From Undaria pinnatifida (lineage: Eukaryota; Sar; Phaeophyceae; Laminariales; Alariaceae), in contig JABAKD010000011.1 of NCBI GenBank assembly GCA_012845835.1, forward strand, positions 11,661,865 to 11,725,864: a stretch of DNA of 64,000 nucleotides. Direction: 5' to 3'. The position numbers were made by a program, and so were the translations under genes. This document shows, in pieces, positions 1 to 10,800 of this stretch; within the stretch, counting starts at the first letter, position 1, and every line of letters begins with the position of its first letter. Below the pieces are notes generated by a model. That model made no database searches and was not told the DNA's origin. It worked only from the letters and a program-made list of their open reading frames with translations.

Positions 1-482
1 CTCCCCAACTTCAGCGTCACATGTGCACTCGCAGTTTCCCCCCTAGCCGTCGGTCCCAGGCGCAGCTTGGAGTATGTCACGTTATTGAGTTTTTGACGGA
101 CCTCATGGAAAGTCCTACGAGTGCTCATGACCGCCCACAGTATGTCACGGGTTTCACATGGGCGCCTTTGAGATGCCGTGGAATTTCACGACATTTCGCG
201 TGAATTCAAAGGGTACCCGCAGGGCCTACGTTAACTGTGGCGAAATGTCGCGGAAACTCCCGCGACATCCCCCGAGAAATTCCGCGACATTTCCCACGTA
301 GACTACTGTAATTTCGACCCACTAAGTGTAATCAACACTGCAATCAACAACCCACACTGGCCGTAAAAATACACCTTGCACTCTAATAAGCATACCACCA
401 ATTGGCAAACCCATTACTACTAACCCGCTAGACGAACCACTCGTTGCGAAACTACTATGAACCTAAGCACTAAGTGCCAGGA

Positions 483-720
483 AACTGCCTTGCGTTCGGA
501 GCACTCACGAGCGTTCGTGAAAACTCGTGAGACCTCGCGAGCGCTCGCCAACACCCACGAGTTGTCGTGATGTCTCGACTTGTGGGCGCTCACGCCCAAG
601 AGCGTCCATGAGCGCCCGCCAGTTGTCGCGAGCGCCCGTTCTCGTCATTTTTCGCCCGCGACATCTAGCAAACATTTACAAGACCTCGCGGGAGCCCTTG
701 AGCGAAAGTGTCTCCAGGAA
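483..720. repeat. Degenerate CGCTCGCGAGCG low-complexity DNA, block 1
   Basis: Short units of the type GAGCGCTCGCGA/GCGCCCGCGA recur every 9-20 bases, with many self-complementary TCGCGA cores. This is the same family as the larger block at 1385-2270. The translated frames are Arg/Ser/Ala-rich on both strands, as expected for repeat DNA rather than a gene. Confidence 0.7.
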
Positions 721-1142
721 TGTTTTGAGCGCTCCTAATGTAATTGGGTCGCATATTGCTTTGAGGGCAGGCATGCCGACTTCTTGCGTGTGCCTCCAAG
801 GTGTGCTATTGTTACAGAACAAAATACAGTATATAACATTTTCAATGCAAATAGTGTTCAATCGGACGTTATATCGTTATCCGGTCGAGAAGGGTTCGAC
901 AGATCCGTGAGCCAAACTCAAGTGGAGTTTCATTGTCATGTTGTCCAGAAGGCTTCGACCAATAAGGTTACCAAACCTCCTAGTAGTAGTTGTAGTGGTA
1001 GTCGTAGTCGTAGACCGTTTGGTGTCTTTAGGGACAAATGCGAGGATAACGGGCTTGCACACTGGGTACTAGGCACAGGAATGGTGTACAACATGTGTAC
1101 ATTACAATTTCGTGGGGCAGGCTTCGTGAACGGCGATGGCTA

Positions 1143-1200
1143 AAGAGATTCGAAGACGGTCGAAGAGATTCGAAGACGGTTAAAGATATTCGAAGACGAC
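1143..1200 (+). repeat. Short tandem repeat, about 20-base unit, three copies
   Basis: The motif GATTCGAAGACGGT appears three times in a row with small changes (about 1147, 1167 and 1187). No gene is associated. Confidence 0.75.
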
Positions 1201-1384
1201 CGGCTATTATTCCTTGATTTCGCACTGCAGTGACCTGACGGCTAATCGATACCCAAAAAGCCATTAACTGTGTCTCGGCCAGACTCATCTCTCTCCTCGC
1301 GTGGGCTTGCGAAACAGTAAGTACCTGAAACTTGATCCAGAGCTAACATTGTAGTCGGAAACGGATATGGGGGTTCGCGATATC

Positions 1385-2270
1385 TTGTCGGCACGGGCAC
1401 CCGTGCGAACCTCGCGAGCGCTCGAAATATGGTGAGGGCGCCCTCGGGCGTTCGCAGGCGCTCGACAGTGTTCGCGAGACCTCGCGGGCGCTCACGGGCG
1501 TTCGAGAGATGTCACGGGGCATTCGCGAGCGCTCACGGGCGCTCGGGGGCTGTTTCTGACGTTCACGTAAATACTGCGAGGTCTCACGAGACCTCGCCAG
1601 CCAGCGCTCGTGGGCCCTCGCTGAATCTCGCAGGCGCCCGCGGGTGCTCGCGGTGCTCGCAGTCCCAAAAACGTTTGCGGGCGCTGACGGGTACTCAGTG
1701 CACATCGCGGGCACTCGCGGGCGCTCACGAGCGCTCTCGTTTAATACGAGACCTCGCAAGATATCACCATCGCTCGCGGGCACTAAAGAGCGTTTAATAT
1801 ATCTCGCGGGCGCCCAATAGATCTCGCGGGCGTTCAGCGCTCGCGCTCGGGCGTTCACGGACGTCCGTGGGAGTTCATTGGCGATCGCTAGATTTCGCGG
1901 ATGTTCGTGGACGTTCGTGGGCGCTGACGAGCGCTCGCGGGCGCTCGCTAATCGTGCAGGGTCGTTAGGTAGGTGCCATTTGAGGGCACTCGCGAGCGCT
2001 CGCAGGCGTCGAGTGGGATTTTTCGCGGAACTTACATGAAACCTCAGGCCAAAATTCACGCGCAAGGAAATTCAGCAAAAATCCAAGCGGGTTTACGCGA
2101 GAGCACGGTACATCTCGTGGGAGCCCGCGGGTGCTCGTGATAACCCGCGAGTTTCACGGGCTCTCATACAAGCTTAACTGTGTTTTCGCGGAAAGTCTCG
2201 ACGTCCCGCCGGAAATTTCACCGGTTCTCATGTAATCCCATGAGCGCCCGTGGGAACTCCCACGAGCTCC
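1385..2270. repeat. Degenerate GCGCTCGCGGGCGTTC array, block 2
   Basis: Nearly 900 bases are built from variants of CGCTCGCGGGCGTTCACG in both relative orientations. A 240-codon minus-strand frame spans it (1343-2065), but its protein is a monotone of RERPRAP-like units that mirrors the DNA repeat. I therefore treat it as repeat, not a gene. Confidence 0.75.
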
Positions 2271-2942
2271 CGCACAAAAAAAAATCTATGGACCAAACCC
2301 GCAGCTTCCTACCATCCAATGGAAGCACGGACGGTGACTTAAACAGCGAAACGGCGCTGGTCATCATGAGTGCGCGAGCGGTTACGATGCAAGGTCAATG
2401 CTCCCATTGAAATATAAGGGTAGTTCGCTATGGAGCCCATCTATCTATGTAGAAACAATCTCCTGTGTCGATTTCGACTTCCGGTTCTGCACGCGTACTG
2501 CAAATGATCCAATAACGAACGCGGTTGCCGATTGATACCGGTATTATGAGCCGTGTATAGTACCGTAAATGCGGTGCAGGATACACGCAGCGTCCTGTCG
2601 AGAAGTCTGACCCACATGTAGTCGTCCATTCAACATGTGCATTATTTGGCAGGTGCTTTATGTGTGTGTTGTGTGCTCCATGGCGTTGAAGTCTATAGCT
2701 TGCTGTGAAAGTTCTACTTTGAGAACACAGCGATTGAAAGTGCGCTAGCTAGTATTCTCTTGAGAGCACCTGGTGTCCACTATTGTCACGGTGTTTCCTT
2801 GTGAAGTGCCGTTAATGTGGGGACCATCACAGGCGATGTAAAACGCCACCTGTACCCGACATCTATCCCACAACCATGACGCTGCTGGATATCATAAACG
2901 TTTCATGCTTCCTACATTTGTGTTTACGCTGGAACACATATC

Positions 2943-3172
2943 CTGTCGTCGCGTATGTTTTCGAGCAGAATATCCACCTGTAACACTAGCCCACCCCGAA
3001 TAGAAGGCCACACGACGAGATGATATGATGGCTGTGATATCAACCGGATCGACAATACTGTCGTCGCGTATGTTTTCGAGCAGAATATCCACCTGTAACA
3101 CTAGCCCACCCCGAACAGAAGGCCACACGACGAGATGATATGATGGCTGTGATATCAACCGGATCGACAATA
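2943..3172 (+). repeat. Near-perfect 115-base tandem duplication
   Basis: The segment beginning CTGTCGTCGCGTATGTTTTC at 2943 is repeated from 3058 with very few differences (for example CGAATAGAAGG versus CGAACAGAAGG). The high identity indicates a recent event. The copies lie in DNA with no recognised gene. Confidence 0.9.
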
Positions 3173-4059
3173 GTGTCTGAATGGTCATTTGAAACGGCAA
3201 TATAATCGTCACGGGATGTGTAAGAATTCCGTAGCCCAGCGCGATGTACATTCTCCATTATGCCTGTGTCGTCGGCAGACATATGATCCACAGCTAATGT
3301 AACTTCCTAGTATGCTGTGCGACGTAGTGGTCGAAGGTCGATGTTGGTCGGACCGGGGTCGTCAAAGAAATAAACCACGTACAGCAGTAGATGTAACCTG
3401 TGGGAAGAGACAATCGGTAACCTCGCCCAGCTTCCAGAGGCCATCATGAGCTTTTTATTAGAGATAGACCCTGCTGGTAGGGCCCCGGCGGAAGAGCTGA
3501 AGCGTTGGCGTCAGCGATCGCTCGGTACCAGGCCTTAACTGTGATCTGGGAATTATTATCCCGCCATCGCGATATTAAGCGGGGGGCAGCGACGGCGCGT
3601 ATCTGGCGTCGAGATAAGTCGTATGTCTGGTCTGTAGCAGAGACGTCGGAAGCATCTCAAGTCGAAAATCCCATCCTCGTGAAGGGCTGGGGAATCCGGC
3701 CCAATGAGTATCGTATGGTAGCATCGCGGCCGCAACGCAGCTGGCGGCCTTCATTATGTGCTATCACAAAGGCGCTCCAAGACCCAACCACGGGGACATG
3801 ACGCTGAGGGTGACATGGCAGGGGGGCGATGTTGTTGGTGAGATCGACCCCGGTGGATGCTCGGGCATGTCAATCGTATCGGCATGCTGGCAGGGCTTAC
3901 GTCGATTGGCGGAGACACGACCGTTGGACTGCATTCCCGGCAGGTCAGAACGAAGGTCGACGTAGAGGAGATTGTTAGGCAAACATCTGCCTTCGGGGAT
4001 GTAAGAGGCAGGCGCCAGGCACACGACGAACATATTGAACACGCCAAGCTAGTTTTGAG

Positions 4060-4160
4060 AGCGTTTCTATGAGCGCAGCTGCAGGTGTGTGCCCTTCTTC
4101 GCACCCGCCGTAGTGTTTCTTTGAGCGCAGCTGCAGGTGTGCCTTCTACACACCTCGCCG
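4060..4160 (+). repeat. Two-copy tandem repeat of about 57 bases
   Basis: The unit containing GAGCGCAGCTGCAGGTGTG occurs at about 4072 and 4120, with diverged flanks. No coding role was seen. Confidence 0.75.
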
Positions 4161-7100
4161 AATGGTGGCGGCGGAGTTCTAGGTGACAGCGTGAAGTTCG
4201 CATGATATACGATGCGGCAAGAGTACTGCTGGCGACCCGGCGGGTTGCGAAAAGAAAAAGAAGGCCAGTTAGTTGCGGTCCATGCTTGCTTCCAAGTACT
4301 CCAATACGGGGGACTCTAAAGAACGTGAGGGGGGGGCATAAAATGCGACCACTGGTATATCCTTGTGAAATTCGTGAATTGCAAGCCTTGCAGCGGCACT
4401 GCCGGGGTTGTTATAGCAAACGACGTGCGGAAGCTGCGAGTCCCAAACAGCTACTTGTACATCACATCGGTGCCGCATACCACGCCTCTATTAACCACGT
4501 CCACCAAAAGACAGCATCTTAACTTTTGCTGGACGCTGTTAGTGGGAGTGTAGCTACCACTACCGCTCCTGCTGATGTAAAGTCGTTCGAACTGGCGAAC
4601 GTTCCGTGTTGCATCACCCACCCGCAAATATCTAACCACATGCCTTCAACCTAGGATACTGAAGTGTCCCCGTTGAACAGCAAAACCGGTGCTTGAATGA
4701 CACCTGTTAGTATGAATACTACTGTGCTTGCTCGCACTTTTTAAATCATTTGATACATTCGTCCATACCCTTGATACGATAAAACAATACTGGTACCAAC
4801 GACGTCAAGGCTACTTTCAGTACCCCGGTACTGAAGCGTCATGAGCACACCCCACAAGCAAAATAAATGCCTATATAGAGCAGGCTTCACCGGTGTCAAA
4901 AGACCATTCGGCACGAAGCCCAAGCGCAGTGAGCGCGTCGGGGCACCGAGTCCCATCCAAATCGGTTGCCGCCTTCCCGCTATTGACACACTACTACACT
5001 CAGGGGTCAACCAGATTCCATAAAGTGCCAGCACAGCTCCTACATAGCTACATAGTCATGATACTGCATACTTCGTACATACGTTGTACGGACCAGCTGA
5101 AGTAATAGGTCTTGTACCTGGTATGTATGTGCTTGTTGCAGCAGATCTGCAGGTTCTTTGAAAATGTCGTATTAAATAGCATAAATTGAAGTGCGAACCC
5201 GTAATTGCTTCAAGCTTTGTCTTCTCGAGTTCCCCCCTGAAGGTCACTCTCCAAATCCTACAGTTACCGGTCTCACCAAACAACCAATGGTTCCATACAT
5301 AATTCCTTCAATCATAGACGCGTTTCTATCCTGAAACTATCATATAAATAATACTCCAGTATTAAATAAGGACGTCAGCATTTATCCAGCGCTCCGCCAC
5401 TACATCACCCTGTGCGTCCTTTACTTCTACCTGGTATCGTTTGACGTTTGCTCGCCTGCTAGCGTCGACGGCAACCGCTGCACTTTGTAATCCACTCTGG
5501 CACTCGATTGCCCGCCCTCTGCCTTGTTCACAAAAAATTGCGAATGTATTGCTTTTGACAATCGTGGTATACACTTGTCGGTGATAGGGTGTACTTCCGA
5601 TAGCACAGTCCGACATAAAACGGTAATCGTGCTTTCGCGCTCGTCGGGGATGAGTTGCCGCCCATATTACACGCACCACATCACAACACCACACCGAAGG
5701 CAAGCGCGACGCTTACACAACAACGGGAACACCTCTTGACTGCCGTCAAGTAATGTATCACACTTGCCTGGACCAACAGGTGATTAAGTCGAAGCCCATG
5801 TACGTGACACTCACGTGTACTCAAAATCAAAATTGTTCCTGGTACAGGGGCTGATCGTACTGGAGAATGACTTTGTTGACTTACGACGAACGTAAGAGTA
5901 CACGACGACAATTCATATCCCCGTCGGACAGATGTCTCTCGACTCTACGATGCGCCCACCTGGTGACATTAAAGTTGAAACAGAAAACTGACTGGCAAAA
6001 CCCGTATACTACAAAACAACGTGGTCGAAAAACATCTGCGTCACTCCTGTACGGCCATCACGGCCGGGCCATCTCCCCCTATTCCTATACAGCGAGCCCC
6101 GCCATTTCAAAAATGGGACGCCCGCTCATTGAGTATTCCTCCAAGGGAACACGAAGGGTACAGGGGTTGCCATGGCCGACGGCAAATTAATAAGAAACAA
6201 CACGAAACGATTCCCAAACGCCTGAAAGAGCGTACAGACCACGAACGGGTGGTACAGCTAACAACTGTACACTTACATCCCATCACCACAAAGGCACAAC
6301 ACAAACAGGTCTACTTTCGAAAGAGAAAACAATCGCCCTCTCTCCAAACATGTATAATGCGGGTAGCCATGGACTTACGGCAGTTATGGGTGAACCATGC
6401 AAAAAGCTAAGAAGGAGGGCCGACTGATTATCCTTGGATTGCAACACTCACGTATACACCATAGCGCTAGGCACGAAAGAGAGTACACTCGTAGTTACAG
6501 ATAGTACCCTGACTTTACAAATAGATAACTGACTTTACAAGTAGAGAACATAAACAGGCCAAGAACTACACAACAGGAGTCGAGCACGGGAAAAGCAAAC
6601 CAAAGTTTTTTCCCGAAAAGTATTCATCTCTTGTGCAGTCCCGTGTTCCCTGCACAAAAAAAAAATGCATGCTATAATCGACGAGTTGGGCACGAGCAGC
6701 GCTCTCACAGCTAACAAGCTAACCGGACCAGGCCCCGACGGCACCAGTTTCCAAAAACAAACCGCTCTGTAAAACAAAATCCATAGCCGGTGGCTTCCCA
6801 GAAAACAAAACCAAAGACATGACACAAGGTGCTCGTCGCTTCTCTGCCGTCCACGTGGCTCTGCCATTTAGCAACCACAGGCATTGCCAAAATCACGGCA
6901 CTCTCGTCGACAGCATTAGCTTTGGGCGTTCCTCTACACACAATCAGACATGGGGCACGCAAATAAGACGTGTTCCAAGTCCACGACACATGCATGTCTA
7001 CATATAAGTGGGAAACCCGCGAAAATATCCCAAGACGCCACGCAAAGCGCACATCAAGGGGCCATGGCGTCTGGAACTCCGCTGGCATCGATGTCTTCCC

Positions 7101-7599
7101 AACCGAAGGGCCACTCAGAAGCCCAGAGAGGAGTCTCAGGCATGTGGTACGTGTGGTGGTACGTCCTCTTTCGCTCGTAATACGAAAAATTTGACCTGCA
7201 GTTAGGGAGAGCGCGAGCAATTAGTTCGCGTATTTCATAAAACCAAAAACGCTCTAGGAAGCAGACCCTTCATGGGTGGAAGTCGCGACAGGGCCAAATG
7301 GTACACGTAATTATCAAGTGATCCTTACTCTTGACATTGAGAGCAGCAATGACGAAGGCGGCTTTTGTGTCCGTAATCGTGGAGTTCTGCAGAACAAAAG
7401 CGAACGACGAAAGGTAGATAACAACACCGGCGCTACCTAAAGTCCCTGTCCCAATGACGTAAAGCAGGCCATCCTGGCGTGCCAAATCGAAGAATAAATA
7501 CAGACAGATGTAACGAGGTAGGGTACGAGGTATGTCAGTGGTACTTGGAGCTAGTGATGGCTCAGGCTACGGTAAATGTGCATCAACCATTGTTTTTTC

Positions 7600-7830
7600 T
7601 CTTTTGGCTCCTAATTTCAGGATATTTATTCCCCACCCAAAAACTGATTTTGAGAAAAACGAAAAGCGCAACCCGATGGAAAATCCCCCATGGCCTAGGC
7701 ACGTACCAAAAAAAACTGGGAAAAATTAATGAAATTCCGACGATTTTGGGTTAAGGAGCACTGTCATTCAGAAAACGTTTTACTGTAGACAAAACATGCT
7801 ACTTCTATCGTACCACGTCTTATAATGTTG
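7600..7830 (+). repeat. Dispersed repeat family A, copy
   Basis: A multi-copy element of about 230 bases. Its landmarks are CCCAAAAACTGATTTTGAGA, a CAACCCGATG core, CCATGGCCTA, then GATTTTGGGTTAAGGAGC and a final CTACTTCTATCGTACCACG block. At least a dozen diverged copies occur in this window on both strands (near 9.7, 14.1, 17.5, 22.8, 38.7, 41.8, 44.8, 47.9, 49.2, 49.9 and 53.9 kb). No coding capacity was seen. It is probably a non-autonomous transposable element; its class is unknown. Confidence 0.75.
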
Positions 7831-7892
7831 CAACCGAAACGCGAGGCCAGAATTGCGAAAATGAGTATCGACCATTCAACTGGGGGAACTCA
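7820..7892 (-). CDS. Candidate terminal exon of the O-fucosyltransferase gene
   Basis: A pyrimidine-rich tract is followed by CAGCAG (a tandem acceptor) and then 23 codons ending in TAA, in the phase needed to follow the exon at 7993-8090. The peptide EFPQLNGRYSFSQFWPRVSV is not recognisable as a conserved fucosyltransferase tail. The implied intron would be only about 100 bases, far shorter than the others in this gene, and the stop lies inside a dispersed repeat copy. The true last exon may lie further downstream. Confidence 0.3.
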
Positions 7893-10800
7893 CTGCTGAC
7901 GTGCTTGATATATTCGAATAAAAAATGAAGAAACGGCGAGGGAAACAGCAATGAAAGTCGCGAGCTCCTGTCCCTTCCACGCAAATACTCACGTTCTCGG
8001 CTTCTGGAGGTGCCCCCTGAGGCGGAGAATGTAGGCCGTGAAAGTGGAAAACCAGCAACCCATGAACGTTCTCCCTTGGCTCGCGATAACCTGCGGAACG
8101 CCGCGATTATAGCAAAGTGTACACGACCCGGTAGCGAGCGTTATGAACAGATCGGCCGGATACGATCGACGCGCCGTAAGAGAGTATGGTCTTCCCCAGG
8201 AACTCGCGCAGCAGGATATTTGAACTGTCGTCAGTTTGTCTGCGTTGGTGGTTGGCGGACGCTTCAGGTAACTCCAAAGGCGTCCCTACTTTTTGGCGCC
8301 AACATTAGAAACTAGGATTTGCTCGTGATGGTATCTGTACAAGGACAAGTTTAGTGCCAAATGGCTTCTACGGCAACGATGTAAGATCCCGCGAGCATCG
8401 CGACCCGGGAGAATTGTCAACAACACGGATCGCCAAAACGACCAGTGCAGCAACACAGCTGGCGCGCAGCCGTGTTGTGCCAGTATGCTGGTAGGGTTAT
8501 TGTAAAACATGCTATCAATCGTATGTCTAGGAGTGGTTTTAAGACCTCTGGAGTAACTCGACACATGTATACGCAAGGTCAGCAAATCGGCTTGCTGCGG
8601 TTTAACTGTTAAACCGGGAGCGGGACTAAGAGTCAAGCTCCACAAAGACGTAATACCACTAACTAGATTGATCTACTCCTACCCTACGGATCTAATGAAA
8701 TGTGCTGCAATCCTTTAAGGCATCGCCAAACGTGCCATGGATGAACCGATAAGCAAGTAATTCCGACATGTCCGATGGATGAGATGTTCCGCAAGTAATA
8801 CCGAAATGCCGATCGCGTTTAGATTTCGCAGCAATCGCACCGTTTCCATCGCCAAACAAAGCTTCCTCGCCAACCTCCTTCACAACATACCTGCTCCAGC
8901 ATGCCCAGCAGATTCGGATTGAGCTCGGACACGCCTGCCCGCTCATAGTAGGTAGACAAGAACCGTATCCGAAGCCGATCCTTGAAGGGGTCGAACATAG
9001 AGAGGTTCGTCTCGTCCGTGGCGATATAAACCACCTCGTTTTCCGACAAATGGCCCTGTCCGCATCAAACATAACAACACAACCGAAAATACGAGAAGGG
9101 GCCCTGAACGTTACAAACCAAATGCGTACGTGTTTCATGTGAGATGCATACCCGCCTAGCAAACGGCTTGAGTACTAGAAACATTGGCGCCGACCTGAAG
9201 TAACGTGTCGGCGTGTACTCGATCGAGCGACAAAACAGGCGTGGATGTAAACACGCTGTATCACCCAAGGAGCACCAAGCGGGGTATTATTATATACCAG
9301 TCTGGGTCAAAATATGAGCCGCTTTGCTCAAATATAAGCCAATTTAAACGTGGATTGTATTTGGAACCAGAATCGTACTATTACTCGCGGTCGAGCTGTT
9401 ACTTAACCCCTGTCACATTGCACCCATGTTTTTGGCGCGGAGGAAGCGGCAGCGTCCTCGATGGCTGCGCACAGCAAAATGACAGTGGAGGACAGGAGGG
9501 CTCTGCTCCAAGATAACTGAGCCCCGACGCGCGTCCCCGCGGAATTGGCCTCGCTGGAGGTCTTCTGCTGGTCTCCAATGTGTTCACAGCGCGATAACGA
9601 CACACGCTATGTTAAGGGAGCACCCAATACGCATGAGCCCCCTCACTTGAGGAGCTCTATACCTTAGGGGTGATACCTTAGGGGTGATACCTTCGGGGCG
9701 CATCCAACAACTTATGGAAATATGACAGCGCAACCAGATGAACAACGCCACGGCCTAGGTATTCAACGAAGAATTTTGCGCAAACCCAAACGGTGTTCAC
9801 AAGATAATGGGCACTTAATCATTTGAGGAGCCCCATTAGTACGAAATATGTTAGCCTCAAAAGTGATACGCCCATCGTAGCACGGGTCCAAGCAAGACCC
9901 GCATAATTTCCAGGGCTTTTCACGGGTCATGACCCGATCCGCGGGTCGGGTCAAGGGGGTTTCAAAATCTCGCGGGTCGGGTCGGGTCGGGTCATCACGT
10001 TTTAAAATCTCACGGGTCGGGTCGGGTCGGGTCAAGATGTTTTCAAAATCTCGCGGGTCGGGTCGGGTCGGGTCAAAAGGCTTCAAAATCTCGCGGGTCG
10101 GGTCGGGTCGGGTCGGGTCAAGAGGTTTTCAAAATCTCGCGGGTCGGGTCGGGTCATGACCCGCGAGATACGGGTCACTTCGCGGGTCAAGCCATAATGA
10201 CCCGTGAGTTGTTTTGGGCTGACCCGCGGGTCAAACCCGCGGATCTAGCCGGCGGATCCGCCTTTTTCAAACTTACAGCTGAGAGCCACGTTGATGCCGT
10301 GCAGGCGCCCCGCGGGTCGGGCCCGCGGGTCCGCCAATAAAATACAAACATTTCGGCTTCCTGCCTCCCTCGTGCCGATGCTCCGATCATATGTCATCAC
10401 AGCGTGCAGAACAATCACCAGGCAGTACCCCTAGCTGCTCGTACCAAGGCATACAGCAGTGTGACGCGAGTCCCGTACCTACTGAAGCCGTAACAACAGC
10501 AGTAATATTACGGTCATACCAGTACGAAATGTGACCAAACGTAAAAAGGCAAGGAAGGGCAGTCGTCGTCGGAGCAGCAGCTGTTCGTTAGCTCCAATAA
10601 TAGCAGCAGTAGCAGCAGCACTGGCAGCAGCAAGCACCAGCAGCAGACCCCGGATTCTCGCGAATCGCAGCCCCTGCTGACAGACCCACCGCCCCAGTTG
10701 TGGGCTTGCTGCCGGAGGCGGCTCAGCTAGGCTGCTTGCCGGGGCTGAAGACTGCACAGATAGAAGATAGATACAGCAGTTACTAGTAGTAGTAGTAGTA

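Larger units (their letters stand above)
1..7800. other. Region downstream of the fucosyltransferase gene, no firm gene
   Basis: I could not support any complete gene here. The stretch holds degenerate CGCTCG-type repeats (about 483-720 and 1385-2270), short tandem duplications (1143-1200, 2943-3172, 4060-4160) and otherwise unremarkable DNA. Open frames such as those at 3505-4072 (plus) and 6711-7220 (minus) lack family similarity and clear splice context. A minus-strand tail at about 5362-5500, ending NADVLI and a stop, has coding-like composition (RYQVEVKDAQGDVVAERW) and may be an isolated terminal exon, but nothing joins it to a neighbour. Confidence 0.5.

Noticed and set aside
1343-2065. 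240-codon minus-strand open frame
   Set aside because: It lies wholly in the GCGCTCGCGGGCG repeat; the protein is a translation of the DNA repeat, with no family resemblance.
4269-4478. Minus-strand frame with VWDSQLPHVVCYNNPGSA
   Set aside because: It has a faint resemblance to an enzyme core, but is too short, with no consistent motif set or splice context.
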